Of a DNA stretch of 64,000 nt, positions 1 to 8,502 are shown in pieces. The translations under genes and the position numbers were made by a program. This stretch comes from Streptomyces althioticus (GTDB lineage Bacteria > Actinomycetota > Actinomycetes > Streptomycetales > Streptomycetaceae). Within the stretch, counting starts at the first letter, position 1. Each line of letters begins with the position of its first letter. A model generated the notes under the pieces. It was not told where the DNA came from. It did no database searches and saw nothing but the letters and a program-made list of their open reading frames with translations. The DNA lies in contig BMSW01000003.1 of assembly GCA_014649355.1 (NCBI GenBank), forward strand, positions 496,001 through 560,000. Direction: 5' to 3'.

Positions 1-2
1 AG

Positions 3-1568
3 GAGATGGCGGCCCGGCTGCGCGACATCATCACGTACTACCCGAGCAGCGCGGACACCATCACCGCCGAGCTGTGCAGCCTCCTCCAGCTGCCGCCGCA
101 GTGCGTGGCGATGGGCAACGGGTCGACGGAACTCATCACCTGGATCGACCATCTGCTGGTGCGCGAGTCGCTCGCCGTGCCGGTGCCGACGTTCGGCCGC
201 TGGACCGACCAGCCGATGGAGACCGGCAAGCGGGTCGACATGTTCCCGCTCCAGGAGTCCAGCGGCTTCGCCCTCGACCTCGCGCAGTACGCCGAGTTCA
301 TCCGCGCCCGAGGCACCAGGGTCGCCGTCATCTGCAACCCGAACAACCCCGACGGCGGCTTCCTGCACAAGCACGCGGTCGTGCAGTTCATGGACGCCAT
401 GGCCGACCTGGACCTCGTGGTGATCGACGAGTCGTTCCTGGAGTTCGCCGACGCCGAGAACGAGCCGAGCGTGGTGCAGGAGGCGATGCTGCGCCCCAAC
501 GTCATCGTGCTGCGCAGCCTCGGCAAGAACTTCGGTCTGCACGGCATCCGCTTCGGCTATCTGGTCGCCAACCCGGCGCTGGCCGGGCGGGTGCGCTCCA
601 TGCTGCCCAAGTGGAACCTCAACTCCTTCGCGGAGCACGTGGTGTTCATGCTGAAGGAGCACGGGGCCGAGTACGCGCAGAGCCTGCACCAGGTGCGCCG
701 CGACCGGATGGACATGTCCGGCCAGCTCTCCTCGCTGCCCGGCCTCACGGTCTACCCCTCGCAGGGCAACTTCCTCTTCGTGCGCCTGCCCGTCGGCGCC
801 GAGGGGACCGTGGTGCGGGACCGGCTGCTCACCGAGCACCGGATCCTGGTGCGTGAGTGCGGCAACAAGATCGGCTCGTCCAGCCGCTTCCTGCGTCTCG
901 TGGTCCGCCCCCAGGTCGACGTCCGTCGCCTGGTGACCGGCCTGGAACAGGTGCTCTACGGGACGTCCAGGAGGGGAGCCGCCGTGTCCGAGCAGGCCAC
1001 AGGGACCGCCTACAGCTCGGGCACGGCGGCGGTGGACCGCCTGGTGAGCCAGACCAACGGGGCCGGGACGCGCGGCCTCGCACAGGCCGCCGGCGCCGGC
1101 ATGCCGCTCCCCGCCGCCGCGTCCGCCCCTGCGGTGGGCCCGGGCGGCGGGATGCCGGTGCCGGCCGCGGCGGGACTGCCGCAGCCGGAGCCTCAGCCCG
1201 TGCCGCAGGAGGCGCCCCGGCCGCAGCCCGCCCCCCGGCCCGTGCCGCAGCCGGTCCCCGTGCCCCAGCCGCAGCCTCAGCCTCAGCAGTTTCCGCAGCC
1301 GGCGGCGTACCCGGAGCCGGCACCTCAGCCCGCCCCGGCGGCGCCGCCCCTCGCTCCGGCGGCCGCGTTCGCGGCGCCCGCTCCCGCTCCCGCGCCGGTG
1401 CAGGTCCCGCCGGCCACCGGGCCGACCCCGCCCGGCGTCCCGGCGCGCGGCGGGCTGACGGCCGCCCAGGTGCGGGGCACGGACGGGCTGTCCATGGCCC
1501 CGGCGACGGGCTGGCCGGGGGCGCAGAGCTGGCCCGACGCGGCGGGGATGGGACAGGCGGCGGGCTGA
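3..1568 (+). CDS. PLP-dependent class I/II aminotransferase (HisC/CobD-like), 5' end outside window, with Pro/Ala-rich tail
   Basis: The reading frame is open to the left edge, so the N-terminus is probably missing and the ATG at 6 is not a trusted start. The visible part has fold-type I aminotransferase motifs: CNPNNPDGG, the VVIDESF strand with its PLP-contacting Asp, and SLGKNFGLHGIRFGY, whose Lys should form the Schiff base. The family resembles histidinol-phosphate aminotransferases and CobD-type decarboxylases; the substrate cannot be told from sequence. The catalytic domain ends near residue 325 of the visible protein. About 190 further residues follow, rich in Pro, Ala, Gln and Gly (PQPVPVPQPQPQ-type runs), which ordinary family members lack. 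The tail has the same codon bias and no stop, so it looks like a genuine extension. It converges with the transglycosylase gene. Confidence 0.85.
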   Translation, partial: EMAARLRDIITYYPSSADTITAELCSLLQLPPQCVAMGNGSTELITWIDHLLVRESLAVPVPTFGRWTDQPMETGKRVDMFPLQESSGFALDLAQYAEFIRARGTRVAVICNPNNPDGGFLHKHAVVQFMDAMADLDLVVIDESFLEFADAENEPSVVQEAMLRPNVIVLRSLGKNFGLHGIRFGYLVANPALAGRVRSMLPKWNLNSFAEHVVFMLKEHGAEYAQSLHQVRRDRMDMSGQLSSLPGLTVYPSQGNFLFVRLPVGAEGTVVRDRLLTEHRILVRECGNKIGSSSRFLRLVVRPQVDVRRLVTGLEQVLYGTSRRGAAVSEQATGTAYSSGTAAVDRLVSQTNGAGTRGLAQAAGAGMPLPAAASAPAVGPGGGMPVPAAAGLPQPEPQPVPQEAPRPQPAPRPVPQPVPVPQPQPQPQQFPQPAAYPEPAPQPAPAAPPLAPAAAFAAPAPAPAPVQVPPATGPTPPGVPARGGLTAAQVRGTDGLSMAPATGWPGAQSWPDAAGMGQAAG

Positions 1569-1602
1569 GACACCCGGCCGGTCACCCGCGTCGGCTTCCC
1601 CC

Positions 1603-2850
1603 TCACTGCTCCGCCGACGTCTCCGTCGGGGTGGGGCAGGGGGCGTCGGTGCCCGACGGTGAGGCCGTGGGCCCGGGGTCCGGGTCGGTCGGCTCCGGGG
1701 AGCAGGGGGCCGGGGTGGTCGGGTCCGGTGAGGGCTCGGCGCTCTCTGTCGGGGACTCGACGGGCGGTTCCGTGGGCTCCTGGCTCGTCGGGGGGTCGGC
1801 CGGCGAGGCGGGCGGGGACGTGCTGGGCCCGGGGGACGGCGACGTGGGGTCCGGGCTGCCCGGGACGGACGGGGAAGGACGCGGGGTCGGCCCCGTGCCG
1901 CCGGAGGGGCTGGGCTGCGGTCCGATGACCACGCCTCCCCCACGGCCCCCGCCGCCGCCGTCGACCGGTTCGGTCGCCGGGGTGTCGCCGCCCGCGCCGG
2001 GGCTGCGCGGGACGACGCCCTCGCCGTCGGGCACGGCGTGCACCCCGCGGCTGTAGAACGCCAGCCAGTACCGGACCAGGCGCAGGTAGGAGCGGGAGTG
2101 GTTGTAGCTCAGGACCGCCCGGTCCAGGTCCGCCGGGCGGCGCAGGTCCCGGTCGCCGGCGCACAGGTAGTGGCCGGCCGCCAGCGCCGCGTCGAAGATG
2201 TTGTTCGGGTCGGCGCGGCCGTCGCCGTTGCCGTCCGTGCCCCAGCGGGCCCAGGTGGACGGCAGGAACTGCATCGGTCCCACGGCCCGGTCGTAGACGG
2301 TGTCGCCGTCGTGGGCGCCGCCGTCCGTGTCCCGGATCAGTGCGAAACCCCGGCCGTCGAGGGGCGGTCCCGTGATGCGGCCGAGCGTCGTGCCGTTCGC
2401 GTCCACCGCGCCACCGCGGGCCTGCCCCGACTCGACCTTGCCGATGGCGGCCAGCAGTTCCCAGGGCAGCCGGCAGGCGGGGTCCGTCCTGGCGACCGAG
2501 GACTCGGCGGCGCGGTAGGCGCGCAGCACGGTGGCCGGGATGCCCGACTCGGTGCGGACCTGCCGGTGCAGCACGGGTGAGGCGGGCGCGGCCGTCGCGG
2601 TGCGCAGGGGCGGGAGCTCCGTGTGGTACGAGCCGTCGCCCGGCGGGGCGAGCTCGGCGTACGGATTCCCCGCGGGCGCCGGCCTCCCGCCGTCGCCCGC
2701 CGGTTCGGCCCGGGCCTTCGTGCCGTCCCGGAGAAGGGCGGGCCCCTGCGAGGCGGTCAGGGCCGCCATGGCCGCCACGGCGAGCGCACTCGCCCGCAGC
2801 CCCCTGCGGGCCCGGCCGGAGTACCGGCGACGGGGTCGTCGAACGGACAT
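1603..2850 (-). CDS. Secreted lytic murein transglycosylase, MltB/SLT_2 type
   Basis: The 415-residue product starts with an Arg-rich segment and a hydrophobic stretch (ASALAVAAMAALTASQ), consistent with export or membrane anchoring. The catalytic domain (about residues 90-245) carries AAIGKVESGQ with the expected catalytic Glu, then VGPMQFLPSTW and YNHSRSYLRLV, the hallmarks of MltB-like transglycosylases that cleave the MurNAc-GlcNAc bond with formation of 1,6-anhydroMurNAc. The last 160 or so residues are a low-complexity Pro/Ser/Thr/Gly region, probably a cell-wall-spanning tail. ATG at 2850 is chosen because AGGAG lies 8 nt upstream; an in-frame GTG at 2859 overlaps that ribosome binding site. 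A hairpin array separates it from the mce operon upstream, so co-transcription is uncertain. Confidence 0.88.
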   Translation of the reverse strand: MSVRRPRRRYSGRARRGLRASALAVAAMAALTASQGPALLRDGTKARAEPAGDGGRPAPAGNPYAELAPPGDGSYHTELPPLRTATAAPASPVLHRQVRTESGIPATVLRAYRAAESSVARTDPACRLPWELLAAIGKVESGQARGGAVDANGTTLGRITGPPLDGRGFALIRDTDGGAHDGDTVYDRAVGPMQFLPSTWARWGTDGNGDGRADPNNIFDAALAAGHYLCAGDRDLRRPADLDRAVLSYNHSRSYLRLVRYWLAFYSRGVHAVPDGEGVVPRSPGAGGDTPATEPVDGGGGGRGGGVVIGPQPSPSGGTGPTPRPSPSVPGSPDPTSPSPGPSTSPPASPADPPTSQEPTEPPVESPTESAEPSPDPTTPAPCSPEPTDPDPGPTASPSGTDAPCPTPTETSAEQ

Positions 2851-2876
2851 GGGCGTCACTCCTGTCGGATCCGGGT

Positions 2877-3420
2877 GCGGTGCGGGGCCCCTGCCGGGGC
2901 GGGCGTGCGGGGTGGTGCAGTGACCCTGCGGGGGCGGGCGCGCGGGGTGCCGGGTCGTGCAGGGCCCCTGCCGGGGCGGGCATACGGGTGATGCAGGGCC
3001 CCTGCCGGGGCGGGCATGCGGGTGGTGCAGGGCCCCTACGGGGGCCGACGAGCAAGTGCCGGTCGTGCTACGCCCCTGCCGGGACGGACGTGCGGGGTGG
3101 TGCAGGGCCCCTACGGGGGCCGACGAGCAGGTGCCGGGTCGTGCAGCGCCCCTGCCGGGACGGACGTGCGGGGTGGTGCAGGGCCCCTACGGGGGGGCCG
3201 ACGAGCAGGTGCCGCGTCGTGCAGCGCCCCTTCCGGGGCGGACGTGCGGGGCGCCGGGTCGTGCAGCGCCCCTGCCGGGGCGGGCGCGCGGGGTGGTGCA
3301 GGGCCCTACGGGGGCCGACGAGCAAGTGCCGGGTCGTGCAGCGCCCCTGCCGGGGCGGACGTGCGGGGCGCCGGGTGGTGCAGTGGCTCTGCGGGGCCGA
3401 CGCGCGGGGTGCCGCGCCGG
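2877..3420. repeat. Tandem array of about 13 short GC hairpin units (period 34-43 bp)
   Basis: Each unit carries a GCCCC-NNNN-GGGGC mini-hairpin. Cores start at 2887, 2964, 2998, 3032, 3072, 3107, 3148, 3183, 3226, 3268, 3303 and 3343, with degenerate units near 2920 and 3382. Arms are nearly constant while the loop is TGCC, TTCC or TACG on the plus strand. Two unit types exist: a short one followed by GGGCGGACGTGCGG-like sequence, and a longer one whose TACG-loop core is followed by CGACGAGCARGTGCCG. The types tend to alternate, giving a higher-order period near 75 bp. Unit lengths are not multiples of three and shift frame, so the array is not coding. It lies between the end of the mce operon and the lytic transglycosylase. 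Confidence 0.85.
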
Positions 3421-3487
3421 GGGCGCGTGGTGCGGTCGGGCGCATGGCCCGCACGTGCCGAGTTCCTGACGGTGCGGGTGTGCCGGT

Positions 3488-3509
3488 GGCGCCGCGGAGA
3501 CGCGGCGCC
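3488..3509 (-). terminator. Hairpin terminator candidate at the end of the mce operon
   Basis: A perfect 9-bp stem, GGCGCCGCG paired with CGCGGCGCC, closes a GAGA loop (TCTC on the transcribed strand) 48 bp after the last mce-operon stop. There is no clear U-tract, which is common for high-GC actinobacterial terminators. Confidence 0.5.
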
Positions 3510-3557
3510 CGAGGTGCGTGGCGGCGTCCCGCCGCGCCCGGCCGCCGCGCCCCGCGG

Positions 3558-4259
3558 CTACGTGCGGTCGAAGGTGTCCAGGGACGTGATCAGCCAGCGG
3601 CCGTCGCGGTGGACCGTGTCCACCGCGAGCATCGCCGCCGCGTACACGCCGTCGTCCTGTTGCGCGGCCGCCTTCCCGCCCGCGGTGGCCACGCTGCTCT
3701 GGTCGGCGTAGACGAGGACCCGCGCCCGGTCGCCGTCGATCCGTTCGACCGCGGTCTCGGTGACCGCCGTGGTGATCACCGCCTTCCGCGCGTCGGCCCG
3801 CTCGCGGACGTCGGCGAACAGGTCCCGGTGCTGGTCGACGGCCTTCCCGGTCAGGAGATCCTTCGCGGCCTTGTCGAAGGCCGCGGGATCCGCGTGGTCG
3901 TAGGAGAACAGCCGGTCGACGGCCTCGGCCACCTGCCCCTTGACCTCGCTGGTGCGGGCGACGTCGGTCAACGCGGTGTTGCTCAGCGCGGGTTCGGCGC
4001 GCAGCGACTCGGCCTCCGCGTGGGCCCAGCCCGCGAAGGCGCCGAGGAGCACGGTCAGCGCGCAGAGCGCCGCCAGGCCCCAGGGGCGGCGCGGGCGGGG
4101 GCGGGCGGGGCCGCTCGCCTTCTCCTCGGCCGCCCGGGGTCCACGGGGCCCGGCCGCACCGCGCGTGCCGGGCCGGGGTCGGATCTCCACGACCTCCGGC
4201 CGGGCGGCGCGGGCCTGGCGGAGTCGCTGGCGGTTGATGTGGTGACGGGTCGTCGACAT
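3558..4259 (-). CDS. Mce-associated membrane protein (fourth of four)
   Basis: A 233-residue protein with a basic, disordered N-terminus, one transmembrane helix (about residues 65-85, GLAALCALTVLLGAFAGWA) and an exported domain ending in a strand-rich WLITSLDTFD segment. This layout matches Mas/Omam-type accessory proteins encoded at the ends of actinobacterial mce operons, thought to stabilise or connect the Mce complex in the cell envelope. It is last in the operon, 48 bp after the previous gene. AGGAGG lies about 10 nt before the ATG. The recurring phrase DGDRARVLVYADQSS is shared in form with the protein encoded at 4882-5529, so they are paralogues. Specific function unknown. Confidence 0.8.
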   Translation of the reverse strand: MSTTRHHINRQRLRQARAARPEVVEIRPRPGTRGAAGPRGPRAAEEKASGPARPRPRRPWGLAALCALTVLLGAFAGWAHAEAESLRAEPALSNTALTDVARTSEVKGQVAEAVDRLFSYDHADPAAFDKAAKDLLTGKAVDQHRDLFADVRERADARKAVITTAVTETAVERIDGDRARVLVYADQSSVATAGGKAAAQQDDGVYAAAMLAVDTVHRDGRWLITSLDTFDRT

Positions 4260-4307
4260 GGTGGGGTGTCCTCCTCGGTGCGGCCGGCCGGTGCGGTGCG
4301 GGGCCGG

Positions 4308-4856
4308 TCAGCCGGCCGGTGCGCCGCCGACGGGCGCCTGGCCGAGCGCGCTCAGCTTCCAGCGGCCGTCGGTCCGGGTGAGTTCGCCGAGCATGCGGCT
4401 GTCCTTGTCGCTCCGGGTCCCGTCGGCCGCCCGGACGGTGACGCGCAGCGCGACCAGCACGCGGGCGCGCCCGGCCCGGTCGTCGAGTTCGGTGACGGCT
4501 CCCGACAGCACCCGGGCCGTGCTGACCGTCTCCGCCTCCTTCACCTGGCCGGCGAAGTCGTCACGGCCGGCGGTGAGTTGCTCATGCAGCTCTCCCGTCG
4601 TCGACGCCTCCCAGAGGTCGAGTCCCCGGTCCAGGTCGCGGTGGTCGAGGGTGTTGAGGTTCTGCACGGCCTGCTCCCCCGCGGCGAGCGCCCGGTCCCG
4701 CTGCACGGCGTAGGCGGCCCGGTCGTCGTGGGCCGCGGCGTACCAGTCCTGGCCCGCCCACGCGGCGAACCCGGCGGCGACGAGGGCGAGGACGAGGGCC
4801 GGCGCGTACGGCGTCCGCAGACGGCGCGGCACGCGGCGGCGGGCCGGTCGTTCCAT
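4308..4856 (-). CDS. Mce-associated membrane protein (third of four)
   Basis: A 182-residue single-pass protein: a short Arg-rich N-terminus, a transmembrane helix at about residues 18-38 (APALVLALVAAGFAAWAGQDWY) and an exported alpha/beta domain ending in DGRWKLSALGQAPV. ATG at 4856 is preferred because AGGAG sits 6 nt upstream; an upstream in-frame start at 4880 would overlap the preceding stop and lacks this spacing. It resembles the protein of 5526-6062 (helix then a repeated DRAAYAVQRDRALAAGEQAV-like helix), so these two form one subfamily and the other two associated proteins a second. Presumed role: accessory factor of the Mce importer. Confidence 0.8.
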   Translation of the reverse strand: MERPARRRVPRRLRTPYAPALVLALVAAGFAAWAGQDWYAAAHDDRAAYAVQRDRALAAGEQAVQNLNTLDHRDLDRGLDLWEASTTGELHEQLTAGRDDFAGQVKEAETVSTARVLSGAVTELDDRAGRARVLVALRVTVRAADGTRSDKDSRMLGELTRTDGRWKLSALGQAPVGGAPAG

Positions 4857-4881
4857 GGGGTGCTCCTGTCTCCCGCGCATG

Positions 4882-5529
4882 TCAGCGGGCCTTGATGTCG
4901 ACGATCCGCCACCGGTCGTCCTCGAGCCGTGCCGTGACCGTGAGCTGCGCCGCCGCGGTGGTCGCCGCGTCGTCGCCGCGGCGGGAGGTCTGGTCGAGGA
5001 AGACCAGCAGGCGGGCCCGGTCCCCGTCGAGTTCCACCACGCCGGTGCGGACGGCGCGGGTGCTCAGGGTGACGCGCTGGGCGGTGAGGTCCTGGCGGAC
5101 GCGGTCGAAGAGGGCGGTGTACTGGCGGGCGGCCTTCCCGTCGAGGGCGGTGCGTGCGGAGCGCTCGGCGGCGGCGGTGCCGTCGGGCGTGTAGGAGAAG
5201 ATCCGGGCGAGGGCGCTGCCGACGTCCCCGGCGACCCGGCTGGTGGCCTCGGTGTCGGTGAGCGCCCGGTTGCGGGCGGACTCGTCCGACCGCAGCTCGT
5301 GGGCCGCGCGCAGGAAGCCGCAGCCGCCGAGGACCAGGACCGTGGCGGCCCCCGCCGCGACCGCCCGCCTCAGCCGCGCGCCCGGCGAACGACCGTGTTC
5401 CGCACCGCTGTCCGCGAGCCCGTCGCCGGGGCCGGCGTCGTGCCCCTCCTCCGGTCCCTGCGCCCCCGCGTCCTCGTCGGCGGGCTCCTGTTCCGTGCCG
5501 GCGCCGCGGGTCGGCCACGTCGGTCTCAT
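4882..5529 (-). CDS. Mce-associated membrane protein (second of four)
   Basis: A 215-residue protein with about 45 acidic, Gly/Glu-rich cytoplasmic residues, a transmembrane helix (AAGAATVLVLGGCGFLRAA, about residues 57-75) and an exported domain. The Cys in LGGCGFL resembles a lipobox but lies at the end of a helix preceded by a long cytoplasmic tail, so lipidation is doubtful. Its ATG overlaps the previous stop as ATGA. Phrases such as ELDGDRARLLVFLDQTSRR are shared with the 3558-4259 product. Presumed accessory subunit of the Mce transporter. Confidence 0.8.
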   Translation of the reverse strand: MRPTWPTRGAGTEQEPADEDAGAQGPEEGHDAGPGDGLADSGAEHGRSPGARLRRAVAAGAATVLVLGGCGFLRAAHELRSDESARNRALTDTEATSRVAGDVGSALARIFSYTPDGTAAAERSARTALDGKAARQYTALFDRVRQDLTAQRVTLSTRAVRTGVVELDGDRARLLVFLDQTSRRGDDAATTAAAQLTVTARLEDDRWRIVDIKAR

Positions 5530-6062
5530 CGGGCGCTCTCCTCGCTCTCCCCCTGGACCGGGACGGCCTCCCCCTGGACCGGGACGGCGCTGAGCGCCTT
5601 CACCTTCCAGACGTCCTCGCCGGTGCGGGCCAGGACCGCCTCCAGGCGCTTGCGGTCGACGGCCGGCTTCCCCGTCCCGGCCGGGGTGGTCTCGACGCGG
5701 ACGGTGGCGATGAGCTTCGCCGTGCCGGAGCGGGTGTCGAGCGCCGTGACGGCGGCCTCGGTGACCGTGCCGCGCGCCGAGGCGCCCGCCCGGGCCGCGG
5801 TGGCGCCGAGCTCCTCGCGCAGCGGCCCGGTGGAGACGCCGCGCCAGTCCCGCACGCTGCCCGCCGCACGCTGCCGGGTGGAGGCGTCGATCGTGGTGAG
5901 CACGGCGAGGGCCCGGCGTCCGTCGGCGAGTGCCGCGTCCCGTTCCCTGCCGTACGCGAGACCGTCGTCGGCGCGTGCCTGGGCGTACGTCCAGGCGCTC
6001 GTGCCGCAGAAGCCGAGGGCCAGGGCGAGTCCCGTCCCGGCGAGGATCCGGGCCCGCCTCAT
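5526..6062 (-). CDS. Mce-associated membrane protein (first of four)
   Basis: A 178-residue protein with an N-terminal transmembrane or signal-anchor helix (ILAGTGLALALGFCGTSAW) and an exported domain; it follows mceF with a 4-bp ATGA overlap. The C-terminus holds a directly repeated PVQGE/PVQGE encoded by two near-identical 21-bp DNA copies around 5545-5586, a small recent duplication. Known Mas/Omam proteins sit in the same place in mycobacterial mce operons. The function is inferred only from position and architecture. Confidence 0.8.
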   Translation of the reverse strand: MRRARILAGTGLALALGFCGTSAWTYAQARADDGLAYGRERDAALADGRRALAVLTTIDASTRQRAAGSVRDWRGVSTGPLREELGATAARAGASARGTVTEAAVTALDTRSGTAKLIATVRVETTPAGTGKPAVDRKRLEAVLARTGEDVWKVKALSAVPVQGEAVPVQGESEESAR

Positions 6063-7345
6063 CGGGTGCCTCCCGGGGCGGGCGCGAGGACGTGCGTCAG
6101 GTCGCGCGGCGCCTCGCCGCTCTGTCCGGGCAGGGCGAGCGCGCCGGGCGCCACCGCACCGCCGGACTGCCGTGCCGCGCCGCTGTCGCTGCCGCCAGAG
6201 GGCAGGGAGCCGGGGCGGGCCGGTTCGGGCACCGCGCCGCCTCCGGGGGCGTTGGCCGCGCCGCGCACGTTCTTGCCCGTGGACGGCGGGGCGGTGCAGC
6301 CCGCGCCGGTGTTCAGGGGCGGGGCGGTGCCGAGGTCGAGGCCGTTACGGTAGCGGGTGGCGCCGTATCCGGCGGTGCAGGGCAGGGGGTCGAAGAAGGT
6401 GACGGCCATGCCGATGTTCAGCTTCCCTCCGTCGACGGCGGTGGAGCCGGCGGAGACGACCGCCGGGTAGGTCACGAGCAGTTCCTCGATGCCCCGCTGC
6501 CGGGTGACGGCCACCTCGGCGGTGGTGAGCAGGTTGGCGAGCACGACGCCGAGGCTCGGGTCGAGGTCCCGCAGCACACCGCTGACCTGGGTGGCGGCCT
6601 CGGGGGTGACCGCGAGGAGGCGGCGCAGGTCGGCGTCGGACCCCTTGAGGGCGCGGGCCAGTTCCTCCGCGCCCCGGGCGAAGCCGCGGATGGCCGCGCC
6701 CTCCTGCGCCTGGGTGCGCAGCACGGTCTCGCCGTCGTTGATGAGCAGGACGGTGGACGGCAGGGCGCGGTCGGCGGCCTCGACGAAGTCGCTGCCGCTG
6801 TCGAGGAGCACCTGGAGGTCGTCGCCGTGTCCTTCGAAGGCCTCCCCCAACTCGTCGACGACCGTGCGCAGATCGTCCTGCGGCACCGACCGCACCAGGT
6901 CGTCCACACTGGCGAGGACGTCGGTGACGGGGGCGGGCACCTGGGTGTCCGCCTGGTCGATGCGGGCGCCGTCCGTCAGGTAGGGGGAGCCGTCGCTCTC
7001 GGGCCGCAGGTCGATGTACTGCTCGCCCACGGCGGAGAGCGCGGCGACCACGGCCTTGGTGTCGGCGGGGATGCGGGGCGCCGACTTCTTGATCCGCAGC
7101 TCGGCGACGACCCCGTCGTCGGTGAGGCGGACGGGGCCGACGCGGCCCACCGAGACGCCTCGGTAGGTGACGTCGGCGTGGGTGAACAGGCCGCCCGTGC
7201 GCGGCAGTCGCACGTCGACGGTGTAGTGGTCGGCGACGCCGACGTGGCGGCCGAGGTCGGCGTAGCGGATGCCGAGGTAGGACAGGGCGAGCACGGCGAC
7301 GAGGAGGAAGGCGAGGTTCTTCAGCCGTACGGCGAGGGTGATCAC
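6059..7345 (-). CDS. mceF: Mce-family substrate-binding subunit, MceF position
   Basis: A 428-residue Mce protein: an N-terminal transmembrane helix (FLLVAVLALSYLGIRYA), then an MCE domain (about residues 38-125; DVTYRGVSVGRVGPVRL and GEQYIDLRPESDGSPYLTDGA), a long helical region that in this family forms the tube conducting lipid across the envelope, and a Gly/Pro/Ser-rich tail with a FFDPLPCTAGYG segment. GTG start at 7345 overlaps the previous stop as GTGA. Sixth of six consecutive Mce genes, hence MceF. Transported lipid unknown; characterised mycobacterial systems import sterols or fatty acids. Confidence 0.92.
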   Translation of the reverse strand: MITLAVRLKNLAFLLVAVLALSYLGIRYADLGRHVGVADHYTVDVRLPRTGGLFTHADVTYRGVSVGRVGPVRLTDDGVVAELRIKKSAPRIPADTKAVVAALSAVGEQYIDLRPESDGSPYLTDGARIDQADTQVPAPVTDVLASVDDLVRSVPQDDLRTVVDELGEAFEGHGDDLQVLLDSGSDFVEAADRALPSTVLLINDGETVLRTQAQEGAAIRGFARGAEELARALKGSDADLRRLLAVTPEAATQVSGVLRDLDPSLGVVLANLLTTAEVAVTRQRGIEELLVTYPAVVSAGSTAVDGGKLNIGMAVTFFDPLPCTAGYGATRYRNGLDLGTAPPLNTGAGCTAPPSTGKNVRGAANAPGGGAVPEPARPGSLPSGGSDSGAARQSGGAVAPGALALPGQSGEAPRDLTHVLAPAPGGTR

Positions 7346-8502
7346 GAGCCGTCACCCGCCTCCGGGGACGCCGGTGCGGTGGGCGCGGTCGCGGAGGGCA
7401 GCGGGAGCGGGTCGTCGATCGGCGGGATCACCTGGGTCCCGGGGAGGGCGACGACGCTCAGGTAGGCGTTGAGGTAGTCGCCCTTCACGCCGTTCAGCAC
7501 CTCGTCGGTGAACGGGTAGGTCACCAGCACCTGGAGCGCGTCGGGCAGGTCCGCCCCGGCGTCGGCGAGCTCCTTCAGCGTGGGCGCGAGGGCCCTGAGG
7601 TCGGCGATCATGTCGTCCTTGCTCGCGTCGACGGTGGACACGGCGACGCCGGAGAGGGTGTCGAGGGAGCGCAGCATGGTGAGGAGGGAGCCGCGCTGCC
7701 GCTCCAGCGTCTTCAGTCCGGGCGAGAGGCCGGTGAGGACGGTTCCGACGTCGTCCTTGCGGTGGGCGAGGGTGGAGGACAGCCGGTTGACGGCGTCGAG
7801 CGCGTCGGTGATGTCCTCGCGGTGGTCGTCGAGGTCGGTGACCAGGGTGTAGACCCGCCGGAGCATGGAGCGGACCTCGGGTTCCCGGCCGCCGAGCGCC
7901 GCGTTGAGTTCCCGGGTGATGGTGCGGAGCTGGTTGACGCCGCCGCCGTTGAGCAGCAGGGACAGCGCGCCGAACACCTCCTCCACCTCGGTGCTGCGGC
8001 TGGTGCGGGACAGCGGGATGACGCTCCCGTCGGAGAGCCGGCCGTTCCCGCCGCCGGGCGGGGCGGCGAGCTGCACGTACTTCTCGCCCAGGAGGCTGGA
8101 CTGGCCGAGGCGCGCGGTGGCGTCGGCGGGCAGCCGCACGTCGCCGTTGATCTTCATGGTGACGCGGGCCGTCCAGTCGTCGCCGAGTTCGATGCGGCTG
8201 ATCCGGCCGACGGCGACGTCGTTGACCCGTACCGCTGAGTGCGGGACGAGGCTGAGGACGTCGTCGAGTTCGGCGGTGACGGTGTAGGGGTGGTCGCCGA
8301 GGTCGGCGCCGCCGGGCAGCGGCAGATTCTCCACGCCGTCGAAGCCCTGCGGCAGGACGGTGACGCCGCCGACGGCGAGGGTGAAGCCGAGGCCGAGGGC
8401 GATCAGTCCGCCCACGGTCAGGCCCGCCACCCGGCCGGTGGTGAGGGCGCCGCGTCCGAGCGCCGAGGCGGCCCGTTCGCGGGTCCGCGTGCCGCGTCTC
8501 AT
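7342..8502 (-). CDS. mceE: Mce-family subunit, MceE position
   Basis: A 386-residue Mce protein with the MCE domain after an N-terminal helix (VAGLTVGGLIALGLGFTLAVGG). The start is the ATG at 8502, which forms an ATGA overlap with the previous gene; the frame stays open further upstream only as GC shadow. The phrase VTVLPQGFDGVENLPLPGG just after the helix is typical of the MceE position. Mycobacterial MceE proteins are usually lipoproteins, but no lipobox cysteine is visible here, so this copy would be membrane-anchored by its helix. The long middle is helical (VNQLRTITRELNAALG, VYTLVTDLDDHREDI). Fifth of six in the operon. Confidence 0.9.
   Translation of the reverse strand: MRRGTRTRERAASALGRGALTTGRVAGLTVGGLIALGLGFTLAVGGVTVLPQGFDGVENLPLPGGADLGDHPYTVTAELDDVLSLVPHSAVRVNDVAVGRISRIELGDDWTARVTMKINGDVRLPADATARLGQSSLLGEKYVQLAAPPGGGNGRLSDGSVIPLSRTSRSTEVEEVFGALSLLLNGGGVNQLRTITRELNAALGGREPEVRSMLRRVYTLVTDLDDHREDITDALDAVNRLSSTLAHRKDDVGTVLTGLSPGLKTLERQRGSLLTMLRSLDTLSGVAVSTVDASKDDMIADLRALAPTLKELADAGADLPDALQVLVTYPFTDEVLNGVKGDYLNAYLSVVALPGTQVIPPIDDPLPLPSATAPTAPASPEAGDGS

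Noticed and set aside
2877..3420. CRISPR array
   Set aside because: Units are 34-43 bp, follow directly on each other, vary internally and have no unique spacers of constant length; no cas genes nearby.
2957..3454. Repetitive peptide-coding genes in the hairpin array
   Set aside because: Frames on both strands give repetitive Arg/Pro/Gly peptides, but unit lengths are not multiples of three and shift the frame, and there is no ribosome binding site.
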